NCBI RefSeq assembly: GCF_021531595.1
Contig: NZ_JADYUD010000007.1
Span: 1 to 64,000 of the forward strand
Source of the DNA: Fusobacterium perfoetens
Lineage (GTDB): Bacteria > Fusobacteriota > Fusobacteriia > Fusobacteriales > Fusobacteriaceae
DNA: 64,000 nucleotides
Direction: 5' to 3'
Shown: one piece after another, positions 8,487 to 17,183 of the stretch
How positions within the stretch are numbered: the first letter of the stretch is position 1
Layout: each line of letters opens with the position of its first letter
Notes under the pieces: model-generated
What the model saw: the letters and a program-made list of their open reading frames with translations, nothing else
Told to the model about the DNA's origin: nothing
Database searches by the model: none
Position numbers and translations under genes: made by a program

Positions 8487-9306
8487 AATTATTATAGAAA
8501 ATCTGGAAATAATAGCAGAACATGGAGTTTTTAAAGAAGAAAAATTTCTAGGACAAAAATTTATAATCTCTGTTGAAATGATAACAGATACAAGAGAAGC
8601 TGGAAAAACAGGGAATCTTAATGCCTCAACACACTATGGATTTGTTGCTGATGATATTGAAAAGGTTTTTACAAGTCGGTCTTTTGATTTAATTGAAACT
8701 TGTGCAGAAAAAATTGCTGAAATGATACTTACAAAATATCCTCTTATTTCACAAGTAAAAATTACAGTAAAAAAACCATGGGCACCAATAAGAAAGCATT
8801 TTGATTTTGTAGCTGTTGAAATCACTAGAAAATGGCATACAGCTTATCTTTCTTTAGGAACAAATATGGGAGACAAGAAAAAAAATCTTCTTGAAGCTAT
8901 TGAAAAAATAGGAAATCTTGAAAATACAAAAGTAACTGCACAAAGTACAATAGTTGAAACAGAACCTTTCGGGTATACTGATCAAGATATGTTTTTAAAT
9001 GCCTGCCTTGAAGTAAAAACTCTTTTTACTCCTCAGGAACTTTTAGAAAAACTTTTAGACATTGAACTTCAAATGGGAAGAAAAAGAATTATAAAATGGG
9101 GACCAAGAATAATTGACCTTGATATCCTTTTCTTTGATGATGAAATTATTCAAGATAAAAATCTTGCTGTTCCTCATCCATGGATTTGTGAAAGGATGTT
9201 TGTTCTTGAGCCTCTTTGTGAAATAGCTCCCAATCTTGTGCACCCTCTTGAAAGAAAAACTGTGGGAACACTTAAAAGACTTCTTGAAAAAGAAATTAAT
9301 AAATAA
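8479..9306 (+). CDS. folB-folK: Bifunctional dihydroneopterin aldolase / HPPK
   Basis: A fusion of two consecutive folate enzymes. Residues 1-116 are dihydroneopterin aldolase (IIIENLEIIAEHGVF, FDLIETCAEKIAEMIL, KITVKKPWAPI). Residues 120-275 are 6-hydroxymethyl-7,8-dihydropterin pyrophosphokinase (TAYLSLGTNMGD, ETEPFGYTDQDMFLNACLEV, WGPRIIDLDILFFDDE, VPHPWICERMFVLEPL). Such FolB-FolK fusions are known in several lineages. Together with folE and folP it covers the pterin branch to dihydropteroate, apart from the phosphatase step. Confidence 0.95.
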   Translation: MDKIIIENLEIIAEHGVFKEEKFLGQKFIISVEMITDTREAGKTGNLNASTHYGFVADDIEKVFTSRSFDLIETCAEKIAEMILTKYPLISQVKITVKKPWAPIRKHFDFVAVEITRKWHTAYLSLGTNMGDKKKNLLEAIEKIGNLENTKVTAQSTIVETEPFGYTDQDMFLNACLEVKTLFTPQELLEKLLDIELQMGRKRIIKWGPRIIDLDILFFDDEIIQDKNLAVPHPWICERMFVLEPLCEIAPNLVHPLERKTVGTLKRLLEKEINK

Positions 9307-9354
9307 TTCTTATGTATATGAACAATAATATTTTTAAAGGGGAACTGATTACTT

Positions 9355-10173
9355 ATGATACTTCACTCACAAAATAAAACAATAGAAATAGGAAAAAGAA
9401 CTCTTATTATGGGAATTTTAAATGTTACAACAGATTCATTTTCAGATGGAGGAGATTATACTGACATTGATACTGCTGTTGCAAGAGCTAAAGAAATGAT
9501 TGAGCAAGGAGCTGATATCATTGATATAGGAGGAATGTCAACAAGACCTGGACATGAAGAAATCTCAATTGAACTTGAAATGGAAAGAGTTATTCCTGTA
9601 ATAAAAAGAATTTCTTCTGAACTTGATGCTATTATCTCCATTGATACATACAGATATGAAGTTGCTGAAGAAGCTATGAAAAATGGTGCTCATATAATAA
9701 ATGATGTGTGGGGACTTCAATGGGACAATGGTGAAATGGCAGCTGTTGCTGCAAAATATGATGCTGTTGTTGTTGCAATGCATAACCAAAATGGAACTCA
9801 TTATGAAAAAGATATTATGATTTCTATGAGGGAATTTTTTGAAAAAACTTTTAATATAGCTGAAGAAAATGGTCTTTCAAGAAATAAAATCATAATTGAT
9901 CCTGGAATAGGATTTGGAAAAGATATAAACCTAAATCTTGAGGTTCTTCATAGAATGAGTGAAATAAGAGATATCGCTCCTATTCTCCTTGGAACATCTA
10001 GAAAAAGATTTATAGGAACTCTTCTTAATGGTCTTCCTCCAAAAGAAAGAGCTGAAGGAACAGTTGCTACTACTGTTGCTGGTATTGAAAGAGGAGCTGA
10101 TATTGTAAGAGTTCATGATGTTCTTCAAAATAAAAGAGCTGCTCTTGTAGCTGATGCTATTATAAGAAGATAA
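9355..10173 (+). CDS. folP: Dihydropteroate synthase
   Basis: FolP joins p-aminobenzoate to hydroxymethyl-dihydropterin pyrophosphate; it is the sulfonamide target. The 272-residue TIM barrel shows LIMGILNVTTDSFSDGG at the N-terminus, DIIDIGGMSTRPGH in the pterin loop region, INDVWG, IIIDPGIGFGKD and the end TVATTVAGIERGADIVRVHDV. Last gene of the folE-folBK-folP cluster, 48 bases after folBK, with an AAAGGGG ribosome site set rather far (12 bases) from its ATG. No folC or pab genes are nearby. Confidence 0.96.
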   Translation: MILHSQNKTIEIGKRTLIMGILNVTTDSFSDGGDYTDIDTAVARAKEMIEQGADIIDIGGMSTRPGHEEISIELEMERVIPVIKRISSELDAIISIDTYRYEVAEEAMKNGAHIINDVWGLQWDNGEMAAVAAKYDAVVVAMHNQNGTHYEKDIMISMREFFEKTFNIAEENGLSRNKIIIDPGIGFGKDINLNLEVLHRMSEIRDIAPILLGTSRKRFIGTLLNGLPPKERAEGTVATTVAGIERGADIVRVHDVLQNKRAALVADAIIRR

Positions 10174-10181
10174 TATTTTAT

Positions 10182-10220
10182 AAAAAACGGACTGCTTAAA
10201 ATTTAACAGTCCGTTTTTTT
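10182..10220. terminator. Bidirectional terminator between folP and nanE
   Basis: The stem CGGACTG / CAGTCCG (10188-10213) has an A run before it and a T run after it, and lies between two convergent genes, so it can end transcription from both sides. Confidence 0.85.
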
Positions 10221-10223
10221 ATT

Positions 10224-10898
10224 TTATTTTTCCATTTCAGTTACAAATTTTCTTGTAATTTGCTGAGGTCTTGTTATAGCTCCTCCTACAACAACAGCAT
10301 AAGCACCTATTTCTAAAGCTTTTTTAGCTTTTACAGGAGTATCTATATTTCCTTCTCCTATCACAGGAATTTTTACTGCTTTCACAACTTTTGCAAGTTC
10401 AGTTAAAGGATCATTTCCTTTTGTATATTCTGTATACCCTACAAGAGTTGTTCCAACAATATCAAATCCTAATCTTTCACATTCAACAGCTTCTTCTGCA
10501 CAAGAAATATCTGCCATAAATAATTGGTTAGGATATTTAGTTCTTATTTCTTTCATAAGTTCTTCAAGAGTTTTTCCATCAGGTCTTTCTCTCTTAGTTC
10601 CGTCTATTGCTATAATATCTACACCTTCTGCCATAAGAGCATCAACCTCTTTCATTGTAGGTGTAATATATACATTATTATCTCCATATTGTTCTTTTAT
10701 AATTCCTATTATTGGAAGATTAACAGTTGTCTTTATCTCCTTTATATCTGCAACTGTATTTGCTCTTATACCTGATGCTCCTCCTGTATAAGCTGCATAA
10801 GCCATTCTTCCCATTATATATGAACTATGTAAAGGTTCATCAGGAAGTGCCTGACAAGAAACTATTAATTTACCTTTAACTTTTTCTAATCTGTTCAT
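10224..10898 (-). CDS. nanE: N-acetylmannosamine-6-phosphate 2-epimerase
   Basis: NanE turns ManNAc-6-phosphate into GlcNAc-6-phosphate in sialic acid breakdown. The 224-residue TIM barrel shows the family start [19 protein letters not shown], then [34 protein letters not shown] and VIGEGNID. Good ribosome site (GAGGGG). It follows the YhcH-type gene by 51 bases, and both are read from a promoter carrying the putative nan operator at about 11.45 kb. Confidence 0.95.
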   Translation of the reverse strand: MNRLEKVKGKLIVSCQALPDEPLHSSYIMGRMAYAAYTGGASGIRANTVADIKEIKTTVNLPIIGIIKEQYGDNNVYITPTMKEVDALMAEGVDIIAIDGTKRERPDGKTLEELMKEIRTKYPNQLFMADISCAEEAVECERLGFDIVGTTLVGYTEYTKGNDPLTELAKVVKAVKIPVIGEGNIDTPVKAKKALEIGAYAVVVGGAITRPQQITRKFVTEMEK

Positions 10899-10949
10899 TA
10901 AATATCCCCTCTTTTTTAAAAATAATTAATAATAATTTTTTTCTCTTAA

Positions 10950-11405
10950 CTACACTAAAACTTTAAAAATTACTTTTGTAATTTGCTTTACTTCTCCTAC
11001 TTTTAAAAGAGCTGCATGAGGCTCTTCAGGGAAAAACATTATAAATCTTTCAGGTGTTAAGTGAAAAATATTTTTTATTTCTCCTTCATAAAGTTCATAA
11101 TCTCCTGCTTCATCATATTCCTGTTTTATAACTACTTCAGGACGAGGAACAAATCCTAAGTTTTCTTCTCCATCTATAACAACATGTATATCTATATATT
11201 GTTTATGTCCTTCTAAAAATCCATCTTTAAGTTCTTTTGTCATTGCACATTGAGGATAATTAAAATAAAGAGTATCACCATCAATAACATTTTTTCCTGG
11301 AGTTCCTTTTTTATATTCTCCTTTTAAAATGTAATCAATTGCTTTATCTAAGTTTGCAGATATTCCTCTGTACTGGTTTAAATCTTTAATTTCACCGTAT
11401 ATCAT
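10950..11405 (-). CDS. YhcH/YjgK/YiaL family protein (sialic-acid associated)
   Basis: A 151-residue cupin-like protein of the YhcH/YjgK/YiaL family; in Enterobacteria the member in the nan operon (NanQ/YhcH) helps process N-acetylneuraminate anomers. Family marks: YHIDIHVVIDGEENLGF-like core (here QYIDIHVVIDGEENLGF), FHLTPERFIMFFPEEPHAALL near the metal site. The ATG at 11405 follows AAGGAG by seven bases; an upstream frame to 11453 would swallow the promoter/operator and is rejected. Located between nanE and the ROK kinase. Confidence 0.85.
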   Translation of the reverse strand: MIYGEIKDLNQYRGISANLDKAIDYILKGEYKKGTPGKNVIDGDTLYFNYPQCAMTKELKDGFLEGHKQYIDIHVVIDGEENLGFVPRPEVVIKQEYDEAGDYELYEGEIKNIFHLTPERFIMFFPEEPHAALLKVGEVKQITKVIFKVLV

Positions 11406-11438
11406 TTTCCATCTCCTTATATGTTTTTTGACATTTTT

Positions 11439-11492
11439 TGTTCTCGTGAACATTTATGTTTTTAAAATAACTCTTTTATCTTCTTTTGTCAA
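11439..11492 (-). promoter_or_regulatory. Promoter and nan operator for yhcH-nanE
   Basis: On the minus strand: TTGACA (complement of 11487-11492), 17 bp, TATTTT (11464-11469), then the palindrome TGTTCACGAGAACA (11439-11452) just after the expected transcription start. The same palindrome in the same place occurs before nanM and the symporter. A bound repressor here would block initiation or escape; the LacI-type regulator at 12.4-13.4 kb is the obvious candidate. Confidence 0.75.
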
Positions 11493-11499
11493 CCATTTT

Positions 11500-12408
11500 T
11501 TAATTTATTCTTCCTGTCTTTCTAAGAAGAAGATATTCTGCTCCCAGCATTCCTGCATTATTTCCAAGTTCAGCAAATCTTATTGAAAGATTTTTTTTGA
11601 AATTTACTCCTAACTTTTCTGAAAGACTTTCATTTATTTTATCAAGAAGGTAATCTCCTTGCTTTGTGACTCCTCCTCCAATTACTACAAGTGAAGGATT
11701 AAAAATATATATAATAGTGCTAAGCCCATCTGTAAAATAATCAACCCAGTCTTTTATAAGTTGGACAAAAACAGCTTCTCCTGCTTTTTCTCTGTCAAAA
11801 ATTTCTTTTCCGTTTAATTTTTCTCCAGTTCTTTCTTCTGCCATTCTTACAAGAGCTGTAGCAGAAGCATATCTCTCATAGCACCCTTTTTTTCCGCATA
11901 AACACTGTACACCATTTTTTTCTACTTGAATATGACCAAACTCTCCTGCAACACAAGTATCTCCTCTGAAGATATCTCCATTTAAAACAATACCTCCTCC
12001 TATACCTGTTCCTATTGTAAGACAAACAAAATTATTCTGCCCTTTTCCTGCTCCAAGCCATTTTTCTCCAAGAGCTGCACAGTTTACATCATTTTCTAAA
12101 ACTGCTGGAAGATTAAATTTTTTCTCTATTCTTTCCACAAGATTTGTTCCTATCCATCCAGGAATAATTTCGTTTCCTCCAACAACTTTTCCGATACTTC
12201 CGTCTATCTGACCAGTACCTGACACTGCTATTCCAAGAATTTCTTCTCCAGAATATTTTTCCACAATACTGCATATTTTGTCAAAAAGCACTTCAACTCC
12301 TCTTTCTGCTTCTGTTGCAGTTTCTCCACTTTCTAAAATCTGTCCTTCAAGAGAAAGCAGACCGTATTTTATCATTGTACCGCCAATATCTATACCTACT
12401 ATTTTCAA
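11500..12408 (-). CDS. nanK: ROK family kinase, probable N-acetylmannosamine kinase
   Basis: A 302-residue ROK sugar kinase. The N-terminal phosphate motif is VGIDIGGTMIKYGLL, the nucleotide/sugar motif LTIGTGIGGGIVLNGD is present, and the zinc motif of ROK kinases is complete (GVQCLCGKKGCYERYAS). The sialic-acid neighbourhood (nanE, nanM) suggests ManNAc as substrate; sequence alone would also allow GlcNAc or glucose. The start is TTG at 12408, six bases after AAGGAG. It lies 18 bases after the LacI-type gene and is probably co-transcribed with it. Confidence 0.85.
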   Translation of the reverse strand: MKIVGIDIGGTMIKYGLLSLEGQILESGETATEAERGVEVLFDKICSIVEKYSGEEILGIAVSGTGQIDGSIGKVVGGNEIIPGWIGTNLVERIEKKFNLPAVLENDVNCAALGEKWLGAGKGQNNFVCLTIGTGIGGGIVLNGDIFRGDTCVAGEFGHIQVEKNGVQCLCGKKGCYERYASATALVRMAEERTGEKLNGKEIFDREKAGEAVFVQLIKDWVDYFTDGLSTIIYIFNPSLVVIGGGVTKQGDYLLDKINESLSEKLGVNFKKNLSIRFAELGNNAGMLGAEYLLLRKTGRIN

Positions 12409-12426
12409 TTTTTTCTCCTTGATACT

Positions 12427-13431
12427 CTAATCATTTAAATTTTCAGGAAAAATTATATGAGATTTTGAAATTTCCCACTTTTCTTTTCCTGCTGCACCTT
12501 TATATAGAAGTTCAAACATTCTTTTCCCTGAAATATATCCTTCAGCAGAAATTTCTTCCATTACAGTTGCTGTTATTATGCCATTTCTTATCATTTTTTT
12601 AACTTGCTCACTTATTCCAGAAGCTACAATTCTTTTATCTTTTAAAAACTTTTTAGGTATTTTAGAATATATATCCTGAGCATATCTATTTATATAAATA
12701 CCATCTATCTCCTGTTCAGAAGAAAGTTTTTTTATAATTTCTATACTGTTTTCAAGTCCTCCACCTTTTACAGGACCAACTATATCAGCTTTTCCTTCTC
12801 CTGCTTTCTCAAGAAAACCTTCTAGATACATCTTAGAAGAAATTTTATCATCTCCATTATCTATTATAAGAAGCTTTTCTCCTTTTCTTAGCATAATATT
12901 CATTATGCTAGCTGCTATTCTTCCTTGTTTTACATGATCAGGACCGACATGATATATGTCATCATTTAATCTTATTCCTAAAGATACAACTTTAATTTTT
13001 TCAAGATAAGGCTCTATCATTGAATATGCTTTCTCTTTTTCAAGAGGTGTTATTATAAGACCATCTATATCGTCATACTCAAGTACCTTTTTTAATGTGT
13101 CCAACTGGCTTTGAGAATCATTAATATCAGTTGTTATTATTTCCATTCTATAACTATATGATTTATACTCTCTTGCTGCTTCATTAAGACCACGAATTAT
13201 TTCCTGAGTATAAAATTCATTTTTAGATTTTATAACAAGACAATAAACTTTTTTATTTTTCTTTATAGCCAGTGAACTTCCAATGATATTTTTTTCATAC
13301 TTCATCTCTTTTATAAGTTTCATTACTTTTTCTTTTGTCTCTTCTTTGATTAAGGGACTTCCATTTATTGCCCTTGCAACTGTAGTCCTGCTTATTCCCA
13401 GTTGTTTTGCTATCTCTTTTTGAGTAATCAT
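12427..13431 (-). CDS. LacI family transcriptional regulator, probable nan regulator
   Basis: A 334-residue LacI/GalR-type repressor. The N-terminal helix-turn-helix and hinge are clear (MITQKEIAKQLGISRTTVARAINGSPLIKEETKEKVMKLIKEM), followed by a periplasmic-binding-protein-like sensor domain. It sits in the middle of the sialic-acid genes and is co-oriented with the ROK kinase. LacI-family sites are usually palindromes with a central CG; TGTTCTCGCGAACA, found at three nan promoters, has that form. That it binds a sialic-acid catabolite such as ManNAc-6-phosphate is inference. Confidence 0.88.
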   Translation of the reverse strand: MITQKEIAKQLGISRTTVARAINGSPLIKEETKEKVMKLIKEMKYEKNIIGSSLAIKKNKKVYCLVIKSKNEFYTQEIIRGLNEAAREYKSYSYRMEIITTDINDSQSQLDTLKKVLEYDDIDGLIITPLEKEKAYSMIEPYLEKIKVVSLGIRLNDDIYHVGPDHVKQGRIAASIMNIMLRKGEKLLIIDNGDDKISSKMYLEGFLEKAGEGKADIVGPVKGGGLENSIEIIKKLSSEQEIDGIYINRYAQDIYSKIPKKFLKDKRIVASGISEQVKKMIRNGIITATVMEEISAEGYISGKRMFELLYKGAAGKEKWEISKSHIIFPENLND

Positions 13432-13474
13432 TTTCGTTCACCTTTTTTAAAATATTTACAAACCCTACGAGTAA

Positions 13475-13503
13475 ACTATACCTTGTCTTTTGTTATTTGT
13501 CAA
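13475..13503 (-). promoter_or_regulatory. Promoter of lacI-type regulator and nanK
   Basis: Minus strand TTGACA (complement of 13498-13503), 17-bp spacer, TATAGT (13475-13480). Just downstream is TTTACTCGTAGGGTT, which shares only the central part of the nan operator, so self-repression, if any, would use a weak site. Confidence 0.7.
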
Positions 13504-13587
13504 TGGTTTTAAGAGCTTACAAGGAATTTTAAGGTGTATAATATTATCAAAATCCAACTGGAAATCCAAAAAATAATCTGTATTTTT

Positions 13588-13655
13588 AAAAAGAAATACA
13601 GCTGAAAACATAAGTTACTACCTAAAATTATGCTTTCAGCTTCTGTGTTTCTTTT
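13588..13655 (-). terminator. Probable terminator after nanM
   Basis: A long imperfect hairpin: GCTGAAAGCATAA (minus strand, near 13630-13642) pairs with TTATGTTTTCAGC (near 13602-13614), with flanking GAAACA / TATTTC partly paired, followed by TTTCTTTTT. It lies just after the nanM stop. Confidence 0.6.
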
Positions 13656-13666
13656 TTAGTTACTTA

Positions 13667-14800
13667 TTATTTTTTTAATAAAGTACCAGTATACATTCTG
13701 TCTGTTCTTACACCAGGTTTTATTTCTCCATTTATTGAAAAGACTTTATTTCCTATTACAGAAAGGCCTGCACCACAAGGAGCATCAAATGTAATTTCTC
13801 CCATTGTTGACCAAGTATTTGTTTCAGCATTATATACTAATATATTTCTATTCCAGTTAAATTCAGCAGGATCTGCACCAAAATAAGCTGCCTTATATTC
13901 ATCTAATTTTTTACCTTTAAGGCTTCCAAGATTTTTATTTGCATCATCCCATACTGCCTTATTAAATCCTCCGATTACCATCATTTCTTTATCATTTAAT
14001 TTAACAGAATTTGCTCCAATAAGAGAAATTCCTTCTCCGTCTAACTCTACAGAAGCTACTTCTGTCCATGTATTTGTTTTAAAATTATATTTATATCCAT
14101 CTGTATAAGCTATTGAAGTTCCTCCACTGAATACATATAATTCTCCATTAAGAATTTGTCCTACAGCTTGAGTTCTTGGACCTCCTGGCACAGATGCTAA
14201 TTCTTTTGTCTCTCCTGTTGCTAAATTATAAGAATACATTTTATCACTAGCTGCACCATTTTGTTTTCCTGTTAAAATATATAATTTTCCATCTTTTTCA
14301 ACTGCTACACCATTTTGTAGTGTAAATGGAAGATCTCCTACTTTTTTAACAGTTAATTTTCCTTCATTCATGTTAAAGAAAAGAATGTCATTGTCTGCTT
14401 CAGGATTAGATGAACCTCCTACATAATAAACTCCATCTTTTACTGTTACAGAAGAACCATATCCTATTTCATTATCAAGATTCATACGCTGTACAACTTC
14501 AAGTTTATCTCCTTTTTCTTGTAATAAATAAACATCAGAATATAGTTTCTTTGCTCCTCCTTGAGCTGTTGGTGCATAAGGGAAGTTTGCCCCTCCACCT
14601 ACCAATACATATTTTCCTTCAAGAACACCAGATAAAACTCCAGCAACTCCTATATTTTTTTCAAATCCTTTCTGTGCTGGAAGATTTCCTGCATGTTCCC
14701 ATGTAATTTTTCTTTCTACTCCTGGATTTTTTACACCTGTTGAAGAACATCCTCCTAAAACTAATGCAGATACTATTGCAGCAAAAACAAATTTTTTCAT
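13667..14800 (-). CDS. nanM: N-acetylneuraminate epimerase, lipoprotein form
   Basis: NanM speeds the alpha-to-beta mutarotation of sialic acid outside the inner membrane. The 377-residue protein is a Kelch-type beta-propeller; repeats are seen as paired glycines before aromatic stretches (YVLVGGGANFPY, YYVGGSSN, YVFSGGTS, MMVIGGFN). Unlike the soluble periplasmic E. coli enzyme it begins with a lipoprotein signal (MKKFVFAAIVSALVLGGCSS, lipobox Cys18), so it is probably membrane-anchored. ATG 14800 follows AGGAGG; the longer frame to 14821 has no site. It has its own promoter with the nan operator. Confidence 0.9.
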   Translation of the reverse strand: MKKFVFAAIVSALVLGGCSSTGVKNPGVERKITWEHAGNLPAQKGFEKNIGVAGVLSGVLEGKYVLVGGGANFPYAPTAQGGAKKLYSDVYLLQEKGDKLEVVQRMNLDNEIGYGSSVTVKDGVYYVGGSSNPEADNDILFFNMNEGKLTVKKVGDLPFTLQNGVAVEKDGKLYILTGKQNGAASDKMYSYNLATGETKELASVPGGPRTQAVGQILNGELYVFSGGTSIAYTDGYKYNFKTNTWTEVASVELDGEGISLIGANSVKLNDKEMMVIGGFNKAVWDDANKNLGSLKGKKLDEYKAAYFGADPAEFNWNRNILVYNAETNTWSTMGEITFDAPCGAGLSVIGNKVFSINGEIKPGVRTDRMYTGTLLKK

Positions 14801-14853
14801 AGCTCCTCCTGACTTTTCCATTGTTTTAATAAAAGATTTTAATTTTTTGAAAA

Positions 14854-14904
14854 TGTGCTCGCGTTCATTAATGATAATATATATATTTTTTTACTCTTTG
14901 TCAA
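14854..14904 (-). promoter_or_regulatory. Promoter and nan operator for nanM
   Basis: Minus strand TTGACA (complement of 14899-14904), 17 bp, TATATT (14876-14881), then TGAACGCGAGCACA (14854-14867), an imperfect copy of the nan palindrome at about +1 to +15. The layout equals that of yhcH-nanE and of the symporter. Confidence 0.7.
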
Positions 14905-15259
14905 CATTTTTTATTTTTTTTGAACACTTAATTTTAAATACAAACTAAATATATGATGTAATTATTGATGGTTTCTTAGTCAGCTTATATTTTTTATAAA
15001 AAAATTTTCAAAAAATTTAAAAATTCTTTCATGAAAAACTAGTGAATAATTTTTTATACTTTATTTTTTTATATTTTAATTACATATGTATGTTTAAATT
15101 TTTTCATATTGTAAAACTATAGAAATAAAAAAATTTTTTTAATACATAAAAAAGATTTCATATATTTTTTTCGTCATTAAAATCCTTATTTTTCTATATT
15201 CTTATAATTTTTTTAAACCATTATTTCTAATTTCAGTACATATGTTTTAAAATAGTTTA
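14905..15259. other. AT-rich spacer between divergent nan genes
   Basis: About 350 bases between the two divergent promoters, very AT-rich with many T runs. I see no open frame with a ribosome site, no clear hairpin and no further copy of the nan operator. One copy of acatatgt occurs near 15082-15089 and a similar acatatgtt near 15238-15246; I attach no meaning to them. Confidence 0.6.
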
Positions 15260-15317
15260 TTGACAAATCATGAAAAATAATTTATTATTAATTAGAAAAT
15301 AAATGTTCTCGCGAACA
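15260..15317 (+). promoter_or_regulatory. Promoter and nan operator for the symporter
   Basis: TTGACA (15260-15265), 17-bp spacer, TATTAT (15283-15288), then the palindrome TGTTCTCGCGAACA (15304-15317) about 15 bases after the -10, that is at the start of the transcript. This is the best-preserved of the three nan operators. Confidence 0.8.
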
Positions 15318-15361
15318 AAACAAATTTTAAAATTTATAAATTTATTCTTAGGAGGTTTCAA

Positions 15362-16897
15362 ATGGCTTGGCATTGGTTTAACTGGGTTGTAATTTTACTT
15401 TATTTCTTCGGAATGTTTATGGTTGGAGTTTATTTTTCAAAAAGAGCTAATTCTACAGAGGATTATTTCAAAGCTGGTGGAAGAGTTCCTTCATGGGTAA
15501 CTGCATGTAGTATTTATGCAACTGCACTTTCTTCTATATCTTTCATAGCTATACCTGCTTCTGTTTTCAGTAAAGGTTGGCTTCTTGGTATGGCTCCTTT
15601 AGGAATCATTCCTATAGTATGGGTTGCTGCTGTTGTATTCGTTCCTTTCTTCAGAAGAGTTAATGTTACAACAGCCTACGAATATCTTGGAAAAAGATTT
15701 GATAACAAATTTAGATTAATAGGAAGTTTAGCTTTTATTCTTTTCCATATTGTAAGAATGGCTATAGTTCTTTATTTACCAACACTTGCTTTACAGCATG
15801 CTCTTCCATCACTTAACCCTGTTGTTTTAACAGTAGGAGTTGCTGTATTCTGTGTTGCTTATACATCTATGGGAGGTATTGAAGCAGTTCTTTGGTCTGA
15901 TGCTATACAAACAATCGTTCTTCTTGTTGGAGCTTTCCTTATCATAATAACTGGATTTACTTCAGCTCCTGAAGGAATTGGTCAAGGATTCCAAGCTCTT
16001 TCTGAAGGAGGACTTCTTCTTAATAAAGATTTCTTCAGTATGGATCTTGCTAAAATTAGTATTTGGACAATGCTTATAGGTGGATTTGTAAACTCTATAT
16101 ACTCATATGTTGGAAGCCAAGATATTGTTCAAAGATATAATACAACTAAAAATGAACAAGAAGCTAAGAAAAGTTTATTTATGAATATCCCTCTTCTTTT
16201 AACAAGTATATTTATCTTTGTTGGAATGGGTTCTGCATTATATATCTTCTTTAAATATAAAGCTCAGCTTCCTTCAAATATAAACGGAAATGCAATATTA
16301 CCATATTTCGTTATCCAATATATCCCTACAGGAGTTTCAGGATTAGTTCTTGCTGCAATATTTGCTGCTGCTCAGTCTACAGTTTCTTCAAGCTTAAACT
16401 CTGTTTCTACTTGTATGACTGCTGATATATTAGAACAATTAAGACCTGATATGACAGATAAACAAAAACTAAACTTTGCAAAAGGATCAAGCTGGATAGT
16501 TGGAATCTTAAGTACAATTCTTGCTGTTCATTTCTTATATGCTGGTCAAGGAGATATGTTCTTATATTTCCAAGCTATCACTGGATTACTTGGAGGACCT
16601 ATAGCAGGGGTATTCTTAGTTGGTATTTTCTTTGATAAAGTTAACACTAAAGCTGTATGGTTTGGATTCATCGCTTCTATCTTAATAGCTGTATACTTAA
16701 CTAATCCAATGGGAATGGCTGCTGCTGTAATTCCTGGATATGTTCAACCAAAAGTATTTGAATTTATGATTTCTTTCTTAATCATAGGAGGAAGTGTTCT
16801 AGTTTCTTTAATAGCTTCATTTGTAACTGGAAAACCAACAGAAGAACAAGTAAAAGGATTAACTCTTTCTTCTGTAAAAAACATGCAAGAAAGATAA
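15362..16897 (+). CDS. Sodium:solute symporter, probable sialic acid transporter
   Basis: A 511-residue inner-membrane protein of the SSS family with about 13 hydrophobic segments. Typical marks: DYFKAGGRVPSWVTACSIYATALSSISFIAIPA near the N-terminus (TM1-2, sodium and substrate site), MGGIEAVLWSDAIQ, and the GLVLAAIFAAAQSTVSSSLNSVSTCMTADI stretch. SSS members next to nan genes (SiaT/NanT-like) carry N-acetylneuraminate with sodium. Its promoter bears the nan operator and it is divergent from nanM, which supports the substrate; a different sialic-acid derivative is possible. Ribosome site AGGAGG. Confidence 0.88.
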   Translation: MAWHWFNWVVILLYFFGMFMVGVYFSKRANSTEDYFKAGGRVPSWVTACSIYATALSSISFIAIPASVFSKGWLLGMAPLGIIPIVWVAAVVFVPFFRRVNVTTAYEYLGKRFDNKFRLIGSLAFILFHIVRMAIVLYLPTLALQHALPSLNPVVLTVGVAVFCVAYTSMGGIEAVLWSDAIQTIVLLVGAFLIIITGFTSAPEGIGQGFQALSEGGLLLNKDFFSMDLAKISIWTMLIGGFVNSIYSYVGSQDIVQRYNTTKNEQEAKKSLFMNIPLLLTSIFIFVGMGSALYIFFKYKAQLPSNINGNAILPYFVIQYIPTGVSGLVLAAIFAAAQSTVSSSLNSVSTCMTADILEQLRPDMTDKQKLNFAKGSSWIVGILSTILAVHFLYAGQGDMFLYFQAITGLLGGPIAGVFLVGIFFDKVNTKAVWFGFIASILIAVYLTNPMGMAAAVIPGYVQPKVFEFMISFLIIGGSVLVSLIASFVTGKPTEEQVKGLTLSSVKNMQER

Positions 16898-16936
16898 TTA
16901 AAAGTTACCTAACCAACCTTTCAATAATAAAATGAA

Positions 16937-16976
16937 ATGAAACAAAAAGAGAGATTTAAGATCTCTCTTTTTGTTT
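16937..16976 (+). terminator. Rho-independent terminator after the symporter
   Basis: Perfect 15-bp stem aacaaaaagagagat / atctctctttttgtt (16941-16975) with a 5-base loop; the T run is part of the stem's 3' arm. Confidence 0.85.
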
Positions 16977-17113
16977 ATATTAAATTTTAAACTGCATTCT
17001 TACTAAATCATCATACCACTTTTATAATCATAATTACTTCTATATTAAAATATCATATTAATATCTTTATTCTATTTTTTCTTTATGAATTTCTCATAAG
17101 TCTTTTTATCTAT

Positions 17114-17145
17114 AACAAAAAGCCTGTGATTTCTCACAGGCTTTA
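17114..17145 (-). terminator. Rho-independent terminator after hbd
   Basis: Stem AGCCTGTGA / TCACAGGCT (17121-17141) with a 3-base loop; on the minus strand it is followed by TTTTTGTT. It lies 40 bases after the hbd stop. Confidence 0.8.
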
Positions 17146-17183
17146 ATTTTCAATCTATTAATCTTTGATTTTCAGATTTATTC

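Noticed and set aside
14905-15259. Hidden small gene or ncRNA in the nanM-symporter gap
   Set aside because: Only low-complexity AT-rich DNA with frequent stops and no ribosome site or stable hairpin with T run.
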